A stretch of DNA of 64,000 bases. It comes from Atrina japonica. Lineage: Eukaryota; Mollusca; Bivalvia; Pterioida; Pinnidae. The notes under the pieces were generated by a model. The model ran no database searches, had not been told where the DNA came from, and saw only the letters and a list, made by a program, of their open reading frames with translations. The first letter of the stretch is position 1; each line of letters starts with the position of its first letter. The translations under genes and the position numbers were made by a program. The DNA lies in the NCBI GenBank assembly GCA_030159075.1, contig BROG01000976.1, forward strand, positions 1 through 64,000. Reading direction: 5' to 3'. Below are positions 46,601 through 59,724 of the stretch, one piece after another.

Positions 46601-46792
46601 GTAAATAATTTTACTGTTTTACTGACATATCACTATTGTTTTATAGCTGTCTGACTGTATGTGTATATTTCTATATAAAAAATTGTCTTTATGTACAGAG
46701 TATATACATGTATATCTATATAGTTTTATATTGTACTTATTGTCAGTATTTATCTGTCTGTTCAGCTATCTATCTATCTGTCTATCTGTCTG

Positions 46793-46827
<35 letters not shown>

Positions 46828-49800
46828 GTCTGTCTGTGTGTTTGTCTGTCTGTCTATATAACTATATGTCTGTCTGTCTGTCTATATAACTATATGTCTG
46901 TCTGTCTGTCTATATATCTGTCTGTCTGTCTATATAACTATATGTCTGTCTATATATCTGTCTGTCTGTCTATATATCTGTCTGTTCCTGTCTGTATCTG
47001 TTACTATTCCCTATCATATTTGTAAGCAAACCACATTTTTCTGTTGTTAATTCACTTTATTTTTAGTATGTTGAGTGTTTGTTATCTTTTTGTGGTCTGG
47101 AACATCGGTTTTACATACCAATTAGGTGTTTTTCAAATTTGATATTTATTACTGTTTAGCCAATATTTACAAAATTTGCAAATCTTATATATAAAGATTA
47201 TATTAGAAAGTTGTTACAAACTATTTAAAAATCATTGAGACAAAGTTTCAAGGTCATTTGTTCATAGATTAAGGTCACAGACACCTATGTAAACAGATAA
47301 TATAAGCTTTTCATCAACATTTAGACATTTTCAACTTTTTTTGGGATGTAAATGTTCTTTTCAAAGTATGGTACGTGTACATGTCTATATGGAGGAGAGA
47401 ACACGGTTACAATGTACCCTGGGAAGAGACCATCGGCAAGTAAACCGACAAACTTTCTCACAAAATCATCTTTGGATCCAGCAGGTCTCCAACCATTACT
47501 GATCAACATTCAATGTCACTGACATGCTTGTTCCTCTTGATAGTGTTTCTTACATCTACATCTATTTCAAATAATTTCAGGACGTTGCTGACCCAATCAG
47601 CTTTAGCAGTAGGGGATTTACTGTTTCCAATTAGTCAATATCACTTTTCCAATCAATGTTTTTGGATTATGCTGTGCAATTACACGTATTACAGGAAATC
47701 ATATTGGATGACTATAGACATTGAAGTATTTAGGAAGAATAATATGGATAATGAATTAACAGCTGGATCTTGCAAAATTTTGTAAATTACTAAATATATA
47801 TCTTTATTCGACCCAATAAGCACCCAGGGCACTATAAAAATAGGTAAAAAGAGGTAGGTGCTTATTGGGACTAATTAATAGTCAAATTTTGACGTAAAGT
47901 AGTCAATTTTTTATAAGGTATGGTGGAAAAGTTGTTGTAGTTAATAGTAATAATACTTGTGTTGCATGGGGCTAGAGATAAATGTTATTTACATTTTTCT
48001 GGTCAATTTCGCCTTGTTATCCAGCTAGAAAACATATTTGAACATGTGTCAAAAAGGGGAGGGGCACTTATAGGGACATGGGTACTTATTGGATCGAATA
48101 CGGTAAATCTATCATTATTTCCTTAAATATAATATACTCTTATGATTGTATCTAATGTATATACAAGGTTTCAGACTCATTTTGTTTTTTGTATTTAGTT
48201 TTCTTGACAAATTAACTGATTGTTAAATATATGCAATTGAATTTAATATCACAATTTTATGTTTGAGCTTCAATTTTACTTAAACAGATTAGTCTTGGTA
48301 TGTATACATATCTATAGTATAGATAGCTGTTAATCACATGGAGTAGTCTACATATATTATGTCACCAAATACTTACTTCTATAACATGTATCATATAACA
48401 TCTACAAAGACAAAAAAAAAACCTTCATCTTACTGTTTCCATGGACTAATTGCCACGTTGTGGCATGCTGGCAGGGGACACTGACTCCATCCAACACTTA
48501 GTCCTATCCCATTTTGGATTTGCAATTGTTCTTCATGTTGAGAACATTTGTATATCTAATTTGTCATGTTCTAATGGACTTGGAGTTTTGATTATCCATT
48601 TGTACTTCTTCCTTTTTTACTTACAACAGAATAGTGCAAACACTGGTCTGGGTCCAAAACCAAATTTTCTCAATAGTCAAGCTCAACTTTTTAATTATTT
48701 TGACTTCAGTGTCATTAGCAAAAACGTCTGGATTTGATATTATCATTCTTCACCATTCACCATCTTTAAATAAAAATTTGGATCACACAATATGGTTTTC
48801 CTGTAAAAAATGAAATCAACATTTGAGTATATACTACATGTAAGACAAATTTTAATATATCTGAAGTTTTTTTCAAATGGTCAATCATTTTCATCATTAT
48901 TTACAACAAAATGCTGTCTGCATACAAACATTTGCAGCATAAAGTTTGTGCATGTTAGTTGAACTTGAGCAAATTTGAAGTAAATTTGGTGGCTTATCGC
49001 CCAGGAATAGATGTAACTAAACTACTGTATACAGGGTTGTTTTCACCCTGTGTTATTTTCGCCCTAATGCACTTGCAAACGGTTTTGCCTCATCTTAAAT
49101 TTTCCCAGACTTTTATTATTAAAAATAGATGAATTTAACATTTTGAATTCAATCAGTTTTGAATTCACCCACTGACACACTTGTGGGTTTAAGGAAATCA
49201 GCTTGAAGGTCAGAAAACAATTTCAAAATTTTGTAGCCAGAAAGGTATTTTTTTTTTAACTAGACAAGCCCTTAAGTGTTCATTGTGCAGCTTTTAAAAT
49301 AATAAATGATGAGTTAATGAACTCTTAAAAATTATCAAATTGATACACTACATTGAAGAGAAAGTCAGCAAATTTAAAGGCAATACAAGCAGTAAAAATG
49401 GAAATTTTTTGTTTGTATTAAAAGTTTCATATAGAAAAAATGTTTTTAAAAAATTCCAGGTTGAAAAAAATTGTTATATTGTCGTAATTTGTGAATAGGA
49501 ATCAATTATGAACAATGGCCAAGTTAACAATGGTCAAGTTAACAATGGTCAAGTTAACAATGGTCAAGTTAACAATGGCCAAGTGAACAATGGCCAAGTG
49601 AACAATGGCCGAGTTAACAATGGTCAAGTTAACAATGGCCAAGTTAACAATGGCCAAACAATGGCCGAGTTAACAATGGTCAAGTTAACAATGGCCAAGT
49701 TAACAATGGCCGAGTGAACAATGGCAGAGTTAACAATGGTAAAAAAAACAATGGTCAAGTTAACAATGGCCAAGTTAACAATGGCCAAGTTAACAATGGC

Positions 49801-52800
49801 CAAGTGAACAATGGCCAATTGAACAATATGGCCGAGTTAACAATGGTCAAGTTAACTGGGCCAAGTTAACAATGGTCAAGTTAACAATGGCCAAGTTAAC
49901 AATGGCCAAGTGAATAATGGTCGAGTTAACAATGGTCAAGTTAACAATGGCCAAGTTAACATTTGTATTCTTATATGGATGGCTGGAATAGCAATTATCA
50001 GTGTATTTCATTCATTCCAGGCAATATATGCATATGTTAAAATATTTAATGGCAATATATCTTTTTAGCCTTTTTAATAAAAGTTTTGGTCTAATCCCAA
50101 GATATTTAGTTTTTATCAAAATGAAAGCCTGTATGCCTTTAAGCCAAATTGAATCTGATTGTTGGGGGTGGGAGATGTCTCACGTACAAACTCACACTTG
50201 TAACACATTAATGCAATATGTTAAAATATCAACAAGTTTTTTATGTTAATAGCTCAAGCCATTTAAATTGTCAACCTAATTGTCTTCTCTAAATCATTTC
50301 ACCACTGATACCCCCTCCCCCTGGATTGCCATTGACTTATCACTAGTAGTACACATACATGTATATTTTCACAGAATACTTACCTGAATAATATCTATAT
50401 TAACAACCTTTACATGTTTTCTTTTGGTACATTTCACAAATTGGCAGTCTTAATATAGAGATACTCTGTTTACATGTTAGTGATGTATCTCAGCTTTACC
50501 TCAGTATCTGGAATTGTGCTTTCTTCTTCTCTTCTTCTTTTTTTTTTTTTTTTTTGGGGGGGGGGGGGCGTTGGGGCTTGTAAAAGTTGTTTGATTGCAA
50601 GATCTTTACATAAATCTCTGTGATAATGTTTACTGAATTTAACAAATCTCGGATGTACAAATGGCATACATGTATCAATTAGGTGATAGATTTCAAATTT
50701 TGTTTTAGTGTTAAGAATGTTGAGTAATAATCAATGTTTTATGTTAGCCAGGTCCAAGTTATCAAAGGCATGTTTACTTGTGTACATTGTAGTAATAATT
50801 GATGTTTTATGTTAGCCAGGTCCAAGTTATCAAAGGCATATTTACTTGTGTACATTGTAGTAATAATCATGTTTTATGTTAGCCAAAGTTATCAAAGGCA
50901 TATTTACTTGAGTACATTGTAGTAATAATCAATGTTTTATGACAGTCAGGTCCAAGTTAAAAGGCATGTTTACTTGTGTACATTGTAGTAATAATCAATG
51001 TTTTATGACAGTCAGGTCCAAGTTATCAAAGGCATATTTACTTGTGTACATTGTAGTAATAATCAATGTTTTATGACAGTCAGGTCCAAGTTATCAAAGG
51101 CATATTTAGTTGTGTACATTGTAGTAATAATCAATGTTTTATGTTAGCCAGGTCCAAGTTATCAAAGGCATGTTTACTTGTGTACATTGTAGTAATAATT
51201 GATGTTTTATGTTAGCCAGGTCCAAGTTATTAAAGGCCTATTTACTTGTGTACATTGTAGTAATAATTGATGTTTTATGTTAGCCAGGTCCAAGTTATCA
51301 AAGGCATATTTAGTTGTGTACATTGTAGTAATAATCAATGTTTTATGACAGTCAGGTCCAAGTTATCAAAGGCATATTTAGTTGTGTACATTGTAGTAAT
51401 AATCAATGTTTTATGACAGTCAGGTCCAAGTTATCAAAGGCATATTTAGTTGTGTACATTGTAGTAATAATTAATGTTTTATGACAGTCAGGTCCAAGTT
51501 ATCAAAGGCATATTTAGTTGTGTACATTGTAGTAATAATCAATGTGTTATGACAGTCAGGCCCAAGTTATCAAAGGCATATTTAGTTGTGTACATTGTAG
51601 TAATAATCAATGTTTTATGACAGTCAGGTCCAAGTTATCAATCATATTTACTTGTGTACATTGTAGTAATAATCAATGTTTTATGACAGTCAGACCCAAG
51701 TTATCAAAGGCATATTTACTTGTGTACATTGTAGTAATAATCAATGTTTTATGACAGTCAGGTCCAAGTTATCAAAGGCATATTTAGTTGTGTACATTGT
51801 AGTAATAATTAATGTTTTATGACAGTCAGGTCCAAGTTATCAAAGGCATATTTAGTTGTGTACATTGTAGTAATAATCAATGTGTTATGACAGTCAGGCC
51901 CAAGTTATCAAAGGCATGTTTACTTGTGTACATTGTAGTAATAATCAATGTTTTATGACAGTCAGTCCCAAGTTATCAAAGGCATGTTTACTTGTGTACA
52001 TTGTAGTAATAATCAATGTTTTATGACAGCCAGTCCCAAGTTTTAAAAGGCATGTTTACTTGTGTACATTGTAGTAATAATCAATGTTTTATGACAGCCA
52101 GTCCCAAGTTATCAAAGAGTTGTTTACTTGTGTACATTGTAGTAATAATCAATGTTTTATGACAGTCAGGCCAAAGTTATCAAAGGATCGTTTACTTTGT
52201 ACATTGTATTAATAATCAACATTTTAAGACAGCCAGACCCAAGTTATCAAAGGCCAATTTACTTGTGTACATTGTAGTAATAATCAATGTTTTATGACAG
52301 TCAGTCCCAAGTTATCAAAGGCTCATTTACTTGTGTACATTGTAGTAATAATCAATATTTTATGATAGCCAGTCCCAAGTTATCAAAGTCCTATTTACTT
52401 GTGTACATTGTAGTAATAATCAATGTGTTATGACAGTCAGGCCCATGTTGACAAAGGCCTGTTTACTTGTGTACATTGCTGTTATAATCAATGTTTTATG
52501 ACAGTCAGACCCAAGTTATCAAAGGCCTGTTTACTTGTGTACATTGTAGTAATAATCAATGTGTTAGGACAGTCAGACCCAAGTTATCAAAGGTCTATTT
52601 ACTTGTGTACATTGTAGTAATAATCAATGTGTTATGACAGTCAGGCCCATGTTGACAAAGGCCTGTTTACTTGTGTACATTGCTGTTATAATCAATGTTT
52701 TATGACAGTCAGGCCCAAGTTATCAAAGGTCTATTTACTTGTGTACATTTTAGTAATAATCAACATTTTATTGTAGTAAGAAATCAGTTGGAATTCTTTG

Positions 52801-55800
52801 ATTTTACATGTACATGTACCTGAATTCAGCTTTGAGATTTTGTTTATGTTTTTGTAGGATGTGGGTGTGGACGTTACCTTCATGTCAACAGCAAAATAAC
52901 TAAAATAGGAGTAGATATATGCTGCCCTCTTGTGGAATGTGCAAGAAACAAGGGTAATGAAGTACTTGTAGCTGATAACTTAAATCTACCATTTAGAGAT
53001 GAAACATTTGATGCTGTTATTTCCATTGGCGTCATTCACCATTTTTCTACCAAGGAGAGAAGATTAGAGGCTATCCGAGAACTAAGTCGAATTCTTGTGC
53101 CAGGTGGCCAGCTGATGATCTATGTATGGGCATTTGAACAAAAACACAGAAGAGTTAGTTTTTACGTTATTAAGTATTTATTATGTTCCAGTTTGATGTG
53201 TTCTGATTGTAATACATTTTATGAATATATAGTGTTGTTTGAGAATCATGCTAAAAATTTCAGTTGATTTTGTCCTGCAGTTGTCATGGTAATTTTGTGA
53301 TTTTGAACTCATTCACCAATGAAAACACATTTGGACTGGTCTAAGTTATTGTTTTACATAAAGTGTTCATTATTTTTCAGGGGTTTGTGAGTTAAGCCAT
53401 TCTATATTCCAATCAAGTCAGTGATTTTAATACATTACGCTGTCCGTTATCTACTCTGGCTTCAAAATTTCTTTCTATGTTCTTAAGTTTTACATTTGAT
53501 CAGTGTCATTTATTTTGTCAACATCTTAGAAGCTACACCAAAGAATGATATTATGTCAGGCATCTGTTCTAAAGTGACATAAGCCTAATGTAAATTGTGT
53601 AGAGAATTCCATATCTAAGCAGCTGCAAGTCACACATCTAGGATTATGTCTTGACGTTAAACACTTGAGCTGAATGAATGCTGTATTTATACAAAGCAAA
53701 TGAACATGATAAAATGGGGTTCAGTTGATACAATATTTACTTGAGGTTCCAGAGACAAAGTTTTATACTATGGATTTAAGCTGCTGGAGTCATGGTTACT
53801 ATGACTAATACATGTTTTAAAAGACTGGTTACTGTATTTCTGATACTGAATGCTGTGTTAAGCAAAATCTCTTCTGCTTCTTAAAATTTATCTCCAGGCA
53901 GATCAGAGTAGAAACCTTGAGTAGTAAATTGTTAACTTTGTTGTATTTTATTTTCTTCACATATGACCTTTTGTCTTCACAGTTTGATGGTCAGGATGTG
54001 CTCATTCCTTGGCATGGAGGTACCAAAGGTTGTAAGAAGGGGGGTAAGTTTGAATGAATCTGCCTTAGTTAGCTGAATAACTCATACGGTTTTGCTTTTT
54101 TTTTGCTTTGTGTCTGTTCTTCCCTCTGTCTTTCCGGCCTTTTGCTTTTCCATGCGTTATCTTCCTCCTATGTTTAACTAGGCTACTCATATTTGATACA
54201 AGTATACATTGAAAGAAGACAGAGTGACACATACAAAGATTGTTATTCTTATTTTTAGAATTATTCCCCTTAGCTGATTTTATTTTTCCGGGCCATTGCT
54301 AAGTTATTTTTTCACCTAGACTTCTCATATTTGATACAAGTATACATCTAAAGGAGATAAAGAGTGGCATACACAAATTGTGTTCCAGCCACCCAAATTT
54401 TCAAGTTATTCCCCTTTATTTATTTTATTTGTACGAACCAACTTAATTCGATACATAGACTCGCCATATTTAGTACAGGTATACAATTTAGGAATACAGA
54501 ATGTCACATACAAAAATTGCATTATTTTCTGTGCCATATCTAAATAATTTCTTCACCTAGGTTTACAATAATTGGTTCAGACATACTTAGATAGATGGTT
54601 GTCTTTGTTTATTTATACATCTTTGCAATATGCCCCAGTAAAATGACAAAAGTGTACATGGAGATATAAGTTTGATTCTTATTACCTAGGGATTATGCAA
54701 ATTTCAACTCATTGCCTTTTTGTCAAAACAAAATACATGACACTTAAATTTTTTTTTACCTAGAATATAAAAGCCATCTATACACTCCAAGCATTCACAC
54801 ACAATAGGATCTACTTTCAACACTTACACAAACACAAAGATTCGTAGTTTTCATTTCGTTGTTGAGGAAGATAACTCTTATAAATATGGCTGCAGCTGAA
54901 GTCATAATTTTAGAGTCATGTTGGCATTGTCCAATTACAGAGAGTTCAGTTGTAGCTGGTGTCTGGTAAAACTATTCACCTTCTCTCTCTCTCTCTTGTT
55001 TTTATGCCCTGGCCTGAAAGGTACACTGGGGCATCTAGTGTTTGGATCTGTTTGTCTGTGTGTCCGTTTGTATGCAATTCTGTCTTGCTTACATATAAAG
55101 TGTAATATTTCAAGTTTGGATTGTGATACAGTAACCAAACTTAGACTGTAAGTTCATCTAAGGGTTGCTCACACTTCACTGACATCACATGCCCCTGGGT
55201 GTGGGGTAAGGTCAAAATGTAAAATGTAGCAATACATGTATTTAAATGTAGCAATATTTAAAGTTTGGATTGTGATACAGTTGGGACCTGGGCATTTGTG
55301 TTTCACAAACACATCTAGGTTTAGTCACTTTTTCAAGAAAAAAATACTACATGTACTTTGCTTTAATCCATTGTATGATTTTCTCCTACTCATCTCTGTT
55401 AATGCTGACATTATTATTACTAAGACAAAACAGTATTAGTTTTCATTTTTGATTTGTTGATTATTTATACACTAAACACTTCTAACATTTAATATAGATA
55501 CTGGTGCATTAGCTTAGCTCTGTTCTTGAGACATACTTACCTATCACTTCTACTTGTAGGAGGAAGCATACAAAGTACTTGTTCTGACCGAGACATATCC
55601 AGTACAACAAGTTCACTCAGTGAAGATGACTCAACAGCAGATAGTCAAGCCTCCAGAAATTTGTTAGAGCGAACCATCTCAGATCCAAATGTTATGGCGG
55701 GAACCTTGTATCCTTTGGAGTCCTATCTGTCTGATTATCATCACCATCAAGATAACAAACTTTCCAGACATCACAGGTCCAATACTTTACCAGGGTCCTT

Positions 55801-57553
55801 GGAAGTCATGGCAAATGATTCAAGCCGCGACAAGCTTTTTGGTGTCAAAGATGCTTTTGTACAGGAGTTTGTAAAATTTGAAGCTTCACTATTGGCTATG
55901 TCGTCTAATGATCAACCTTCTATCAATAGTGTTTCCTATCAACAGGAAATGGATGATGATGTTTTCTGTTGTAGTGAAGAAAATGATTTATTATCTAAGA
56001 AAACAATCAAAACCTCATCACAGAAAAGAATCAGACTAGATGAAGTTGACAAATTGGAATCTAATTTGAAAGTTAATGAGAGGAAAAGGAATGATGGATG
56101 CCAAAATGAACAGAATGGGCAAAATTACATGAGCGGTAATCCCAGTGAAGCAACAGTATTCAGTTCTACTGACTCAGCAACACATTTTTTCACCAATCTG
56201 CCTTATGATGCATATAAAAGTATAACGGACAGGAGTGTTCCTCACATCTGTGATATTTGTCCAAACAATATAACCTCACCCTTACCTGTATCAGGATACT
56301 TACAAACAGATTATAAGCCAGGTTCAAAAGATACTGGTGTCGATTTGAATTCTGATGTATATCAAGAAGACATCTCTGAAAGTTTACAGCAGAAACTAAA
56401 ATCAAATGCTTCTCTTAAGAAAACCAAACCCTCATTTTTTGATACATTGAAGGAAAGTTTCTTAAATTTATTAGAGGGAAAGTCATCATCCAAAAAGAAA
56501 AAAGAAAATATTAAGCAGTTTCCAAATGGCTCAAAGCACATTATTGACTTTGTAGGCAATGTAAATGGCACAAAATGTGAGAATAAAACCAATCTTGAAA
56601 ATGGTTCCACAGCAAATGTAAAGATTGATGATAATATGAGAGATGCCCACCACAAAGATCCCCTAAGTGACTTCGCTGTCAGAGAGTTCCCTCAAAGCAG
56701 CTGCCCTACATTTAGAAAGGAATTGAAATCCTCAGGGAATGGTCGCAGAGAAGTAAAATCAAGTAATGATTTAGGATTTTTCTGTGAAGATTTGTCAGTG
56801 ACACAAACAAATGAATTTCCAACTCTAGAAAAAAAAAGTACTAACTCTGAAAAGAGAGAACCGTCCAGTCCTAATCTTATTCCCTTCATTGTAAAATCAA
56901 AAGTGTCTTCATCAAACAATGAATACTACGTAAAATTAAGTCAAGGTCAGAGATCAACATCATTATCAAACTGTACAGATATTACCTCAGGGAAAAATAA
57001 CTCTAAACATTTTATCTATGAAAACAAAAAATTGGCTTACAGCATTCAATCACAAAACTTACTGACCGGTGCTCATTCAAATGGAACATCTCGATCTCTG
57101 TCCTCACTTCAAGACACATCTCATCCCTATCACAACAAGATTTCTGTACCTATTCATCATCTACCATTAAAAAGGAGGTTGAAAAATTCAACAGTATTAC
57201 AGGAAAAAAAACGACAAACAACAAAAGAAGTGCCCTTAGGAAGATATCTAAGTTGTGATAATATCACAGAGTCTGATAACATTTCCTGTTCACTACAGGA
57301 GTTGAACCAATCAAATTATATAGATCTTGAAAAGGATACAAACGTCATAGTGCCTTGCAGAAGTGTTACAACGAAAGAAAGTGTCTCTGAAAACCAAAAT
57401 TTGACAATGAAAAATTTAAAAGAACTGAGTCGTTTTTATCATGTTTTTAAAGACGGGGAATTATCAGAAATGATCTCTAGTGTCGGAAGATTGCGAGTTG
57501 TTAGTTGTATTTATGATCATGCCAACTGGTGCATTGTTGCTGAAAAATTCTGA
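46429..57553 (+). CDS. TRMT9B: TRMT9B-type tRNA methyltransferase-like protein (4 exons)
   Basis: Exons 46429-46600, 52858-53153, 53983-54043 and 55560-57553 join in phase with GT-AG introns to 2523 nt, 840 aa. Residues about 14-156 are a class I SAM-dependent methyltransferase related to yeast Trm9 and the ALKBH8 methyltransferase domain: VYDQIAPKF, motif I DIGCGCGR (56-63), [20 protein letters not shown] (97-116), then VIHHFST and [16 protein letters not shown]. The tail from about 177 is Ser/Asn/Lys-rich and looks disordered. It ends in [10 protein letters not shown] (802-811) and [10 protein letters not shown], the C-terminal block of the KIAA1456/TRMT9B family. At 840 aa it is much longer than the vertebrate protein (about 450 aa), nearly all from one 1994-nt last exon. 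Trm9-family enzymes methylate wobble-uridine carboxymethyl groups; whether this paralogue retains that activity cannot be told here. ALKBH8 is less likely because no RRM or AlkB domain lies upstream. Confidence 0.93.
46765..46990. repeat. TCTA/TCTG tetranucleotide microsatellite
   Basis: Mixed TCTA and TCTG runs with an embedded higher-order motif TATATAACTATATGTCTGTC, near the start of TRMT9B intron 1. Confidence 0.95.
47385..47500. repeat. Interspersed repeat fragment related to 61.80-61.90 kb
   Basis: GGAGAGAACACGGTTACA, then GGGAAGAGACC, and at the end GCAGGTCTCCAACC (SINE-head-like). The related block at 61851-61900 reads GGAGAGAACCTGGTTACA and AAAAGAGACC. Confidence 0.55.
47805..48100. 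mobile_element. MITE with TATTCGA(C/T)CCAATAAG ends
   Basis: Left end TATTCGACCCAATAAGCACC and inverted right end TATTCGATCCAATAAGTACC match at 18 of 20 positions. 296 bp, non-coding, inside TRMT9B intron 1. Confidence 0.8.
48110..49500. other. TRMT9B intron 1 sequence without recognised features
   Basis: AT-rich intronic sequence between the MITE and the 15-bp array. Short open stretches here show no known domain. Confidence 0.6.
49508..49965. repeat. 15-bp minisatellite in TRMT9B intron 1
   Basis: About 29 units of AACAATGGCCAAGTT with G/T variants (GGTCAAGTT, GGCCGAGTG). A few units are irregular, e.g. at 49655 and 49738. Confidence 0.96.
50728..52765. repeat. ~68-bp minisatellite in TRMT9B intron 1
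   Basis: About 30 units of GTGTACATTGTAGTAATAAT, CAATGTTTTATGACAGTCAG, GTCCAAGTTATCAAAGGCAT ATTTACTT. Early units have TTAGCCAGG in place of ACAGTCAGG, and unit length varies by small indels. The array ends about 90 bp before exon 2. Confidence 0.96.
52858..53153 (+). CDS. TRMT9B: TRMT9B coding exon 2 (methyltransferase core)
   Basis: Residues 58-156: completes [12 protein letters not shown], then the [29 protein letters not shown] and HHFSTKERR blocks. Acceptor TTTTTGTAG|GA, donor AGA|GTTAGT. Confidence 0.96.
53983..54043 (+). CDS. TRMT9B: TRMT9B coding exon 3
   Basis: Short exon, residues 157-176 plus one base ([13 protein letters not shown]...). The 'QDVLxPW' sequence is the post-catalytic-core signature of the family. 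Acceptor CTTCACAG|TTT, donor GGGG|GTAAGT. Confidence 0.92.
55000..55330. repeat. Interspersed mollusc-type repeat in TRMT9B intron 3
   Basis: TTTATGCCCTGGCCTGAAAG, GGGGCATCTAGTGTTTGG, and AAGTTTGGATTGTGATACAG, the last occurring twice (about 55117 and 55260). Related degenerate blocks with CATATTTGATACAAGTATAC occur at 54187 and 54328 in the same intron. Confidence 0.6.
55560..57553 (+). CDS. TRMT9B: TRMT9B coding exon 4 (long terminal exon)
   Basis: Residues 177-840, open for 1994 nt to TGA at 57551. It opens with a Ser/Thr-rich stretch ([20 protein letters not shown]), has Lys-rich and Asn-rich segments, and ends in the conserved YHVFKDGEL and NWCIVAEKF motifs. Acceptor CTTGTAG|GA. A poly(A) signal AATAAA lies at 57687-57692. 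Confidence 0.93.
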
Positions 57554-57728
57554 ATGGTTAAAGGAGCTTTGTTTACCCAAAATGTTATTTGATTTTTTTT
57601 TCTACTTTTATAAGTACTTGATTTTCAATAACAAATAAGAGCTAAACACAAGTATAAATATCTCATATTGTTATATATTTTCTGAAAATAAATTCAGGTC
57701 CAGTGTGATATTCATATACATGTACAAA

Positions 57729-57880
57729 TAGTAAGGTTGAGTTAGTCAAGAATTGAAAAAGTGCCACACCTAGGTTTCTCAAGCAATTTTCACAAACTAT
57801 TTGGGAATTTAAGAAATTGTATGCCTGTGTATATCTCTTTTTTGTTATTGTATATCGATGTAAGTAGTTAATTAGGGTAA
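57729..57880. repeat. Interspersed repeat shared with 39.94-40.09 kb
   Basis: AGTAAGGTTGAGTTAGTCAA, GAAAAAGTGCCACACC, TTTCTCAAGCAATTTTCACA and TTTGTTATTGTATATCGATG parallel the other copy in the same orientation. It lies just past the TRMT9B poly(A) signal. Confidence 0.8.
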
Positions 57881-57999
57881 AAGGGTTTTTTAAAAAAAAA
57901 TGCCGCTAATGTCCTTTAATGTTGTTGAAAGTGTGTTGTGACACATAGAAAATATGTAACTTGTCAGGTGATACTAAGAGTGAGATAATATGGTGTTTT

Positions 58000-58870
58000 T
58001 ATTATTGTCATGAGACCGTTATCAGCATGGTAAGATAACACAGCACTTGTACCATTGTCATGAGATACCTAATACTTACCAGTTATCAGCATGGTAAGAT
58101 AACATAACACTTGTATGATTGTCATGAGATACTTACCAGTTATCAGTATGGTAAGATAACATAGCATTTGTATGATTGTCATGAGAAAGATAACATAGCA
58201 CTTGTATGTTTGTCATGAGAAAGATAACATAGCACTTGTATGATTGTCATGAGATACTTACCAGTTATCAGCATGGTAAGATAAAATAGCACTTGTATGT
58301 TTGTCATGAGAAAGATAACATAACATAGCTTTTGTATGATTGTCATGAGATACTTACCAGTTATCAGCATGGTAAGATAACATAGCATTTGTATGATTGT
58401 CATGAGAAAGATAACATAGCACTTGTATGATTGTCATGAGATACCAATTATCAGCATGGTAAGGTAACATAGCACTTGTATGTTTGTCATGAAAAGATAA
58501 CATAGCATTTGTATGATTGTCATGAGATACTTACCAGTTATCAGCATGGTAAGATAACATAGCACTTGTATGTTTGTCATGAGAAAGATAACATAACATA
58601 GCTTTTGTATGATTGTCATTGTACTTACCAGTTATCAGCATGGTAAGATAACATAGCATTTGTATGATTGTCATGAGAAAGATAACATAGCACTTGTATG
58701 ATTGTCATGAGATACCAATTATCAGCATGGTAAGGTAACATAGCACTTGTATGTTTGTCATGAAAAGATAACATAGCATTTGTATGATTGTCATGAGATA
58801 CTTACCAGTTATCAGCATGGTAAGATAACATAGCAGTTGTATGATTGTCATGAGATATTTACCAGCTATC
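58000..58870. repeat. ~57-bp minisatellite 3' of TRMT9B
   Basis: About 13 full units (GATACTTACCAGTTATCAGC, ATGGTAAGATAACATAGCAC, TTGTATGATTGTCATGA) mixed with shorter units lacking the first part (GAAAGATAACATAGC...). A higher-order order of long and short units recurs (58261-58490 and 58517-58760). Confidence 0.93.
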
Positions 58871-59724
58871 AGTTAAACAGCATTAACAACATGTGAGTTT
58901 TGTCATTTTTTGTGTGATATCAGTCAAGTAAATAATGTGTGATAACATCATGAGAAAGGGAACTTTGGGGTCAATTTTCTTGAATATCTACTTTATTTAT
59001 ATTTACCAAAATTGAAATGCTTTAATATTTCTGTATCTACAACAATAATCTTGTTAGGCAATTTTTATGAGAATTAAGTAACAATGTTATGTTGTTGTTG
59101 TGACAAAGTTTTTGATAAGCGGAGTTACATCACATGATCAGTTAACAAAACATCATAAGCACATGCCGCTGCTAATTCCAGACTTATATGTTAATCGGAT
59201 TGATCATTTTAAGAAGGTACTGAACCAATAACAAATGGCCAATGGTCAGAATAGGAAACAATTAATCGTGTTTAAAAAAAACAAAAAAACAAATTGCTTC
59301 AGTAAAAACTGTTTGTTATTTGAAATTCAGTGTAAAATTCATGAACCTGGTTGAAGGGTGGTATAAAGGTTGATTTATTCTATGCAGTCATATTCTCCTT
59401 GGACTGCAACATTGGGTAAATAACCCTTCATATCACCCAACAGACAGGGCGATAAATGTATATTTTCTCTGTTGTGTGATGCAGGTTAGTGTTGAATTAT
59501 AATAAGATAACTTAAGTCATTTTTAGTTTTTGTAGTGCAATATTAGGTATTGTCTTGTTCAACAGCCTTGTATATTGCAATGTTTGTAAGTAAAACTACA
59601 CCTCTTTTATCCTAATGACCTTGAAATTCATAGCTCTATGGTGTGACTATATATGTTGTGAAATATAGATTACAGTAAACATGAAAGATGATCAGGCAAG
59701 ATAAAAACACATTGTCATCAGTTT

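Noticed and set aside
47321..47509. 62-codon minus-strand frame with protein-like composition
   Set aside because: Overlaps an interspersed repeat fragment also present at 61.8 kb; no domain recognised.
52932..53267. Stand-alone small methyltransferase gene
   Set aside because: It is exon 2 of TRMT9B; the sequence after 53153 is intron, with a GTTAGT donor and a matching downstream exon.
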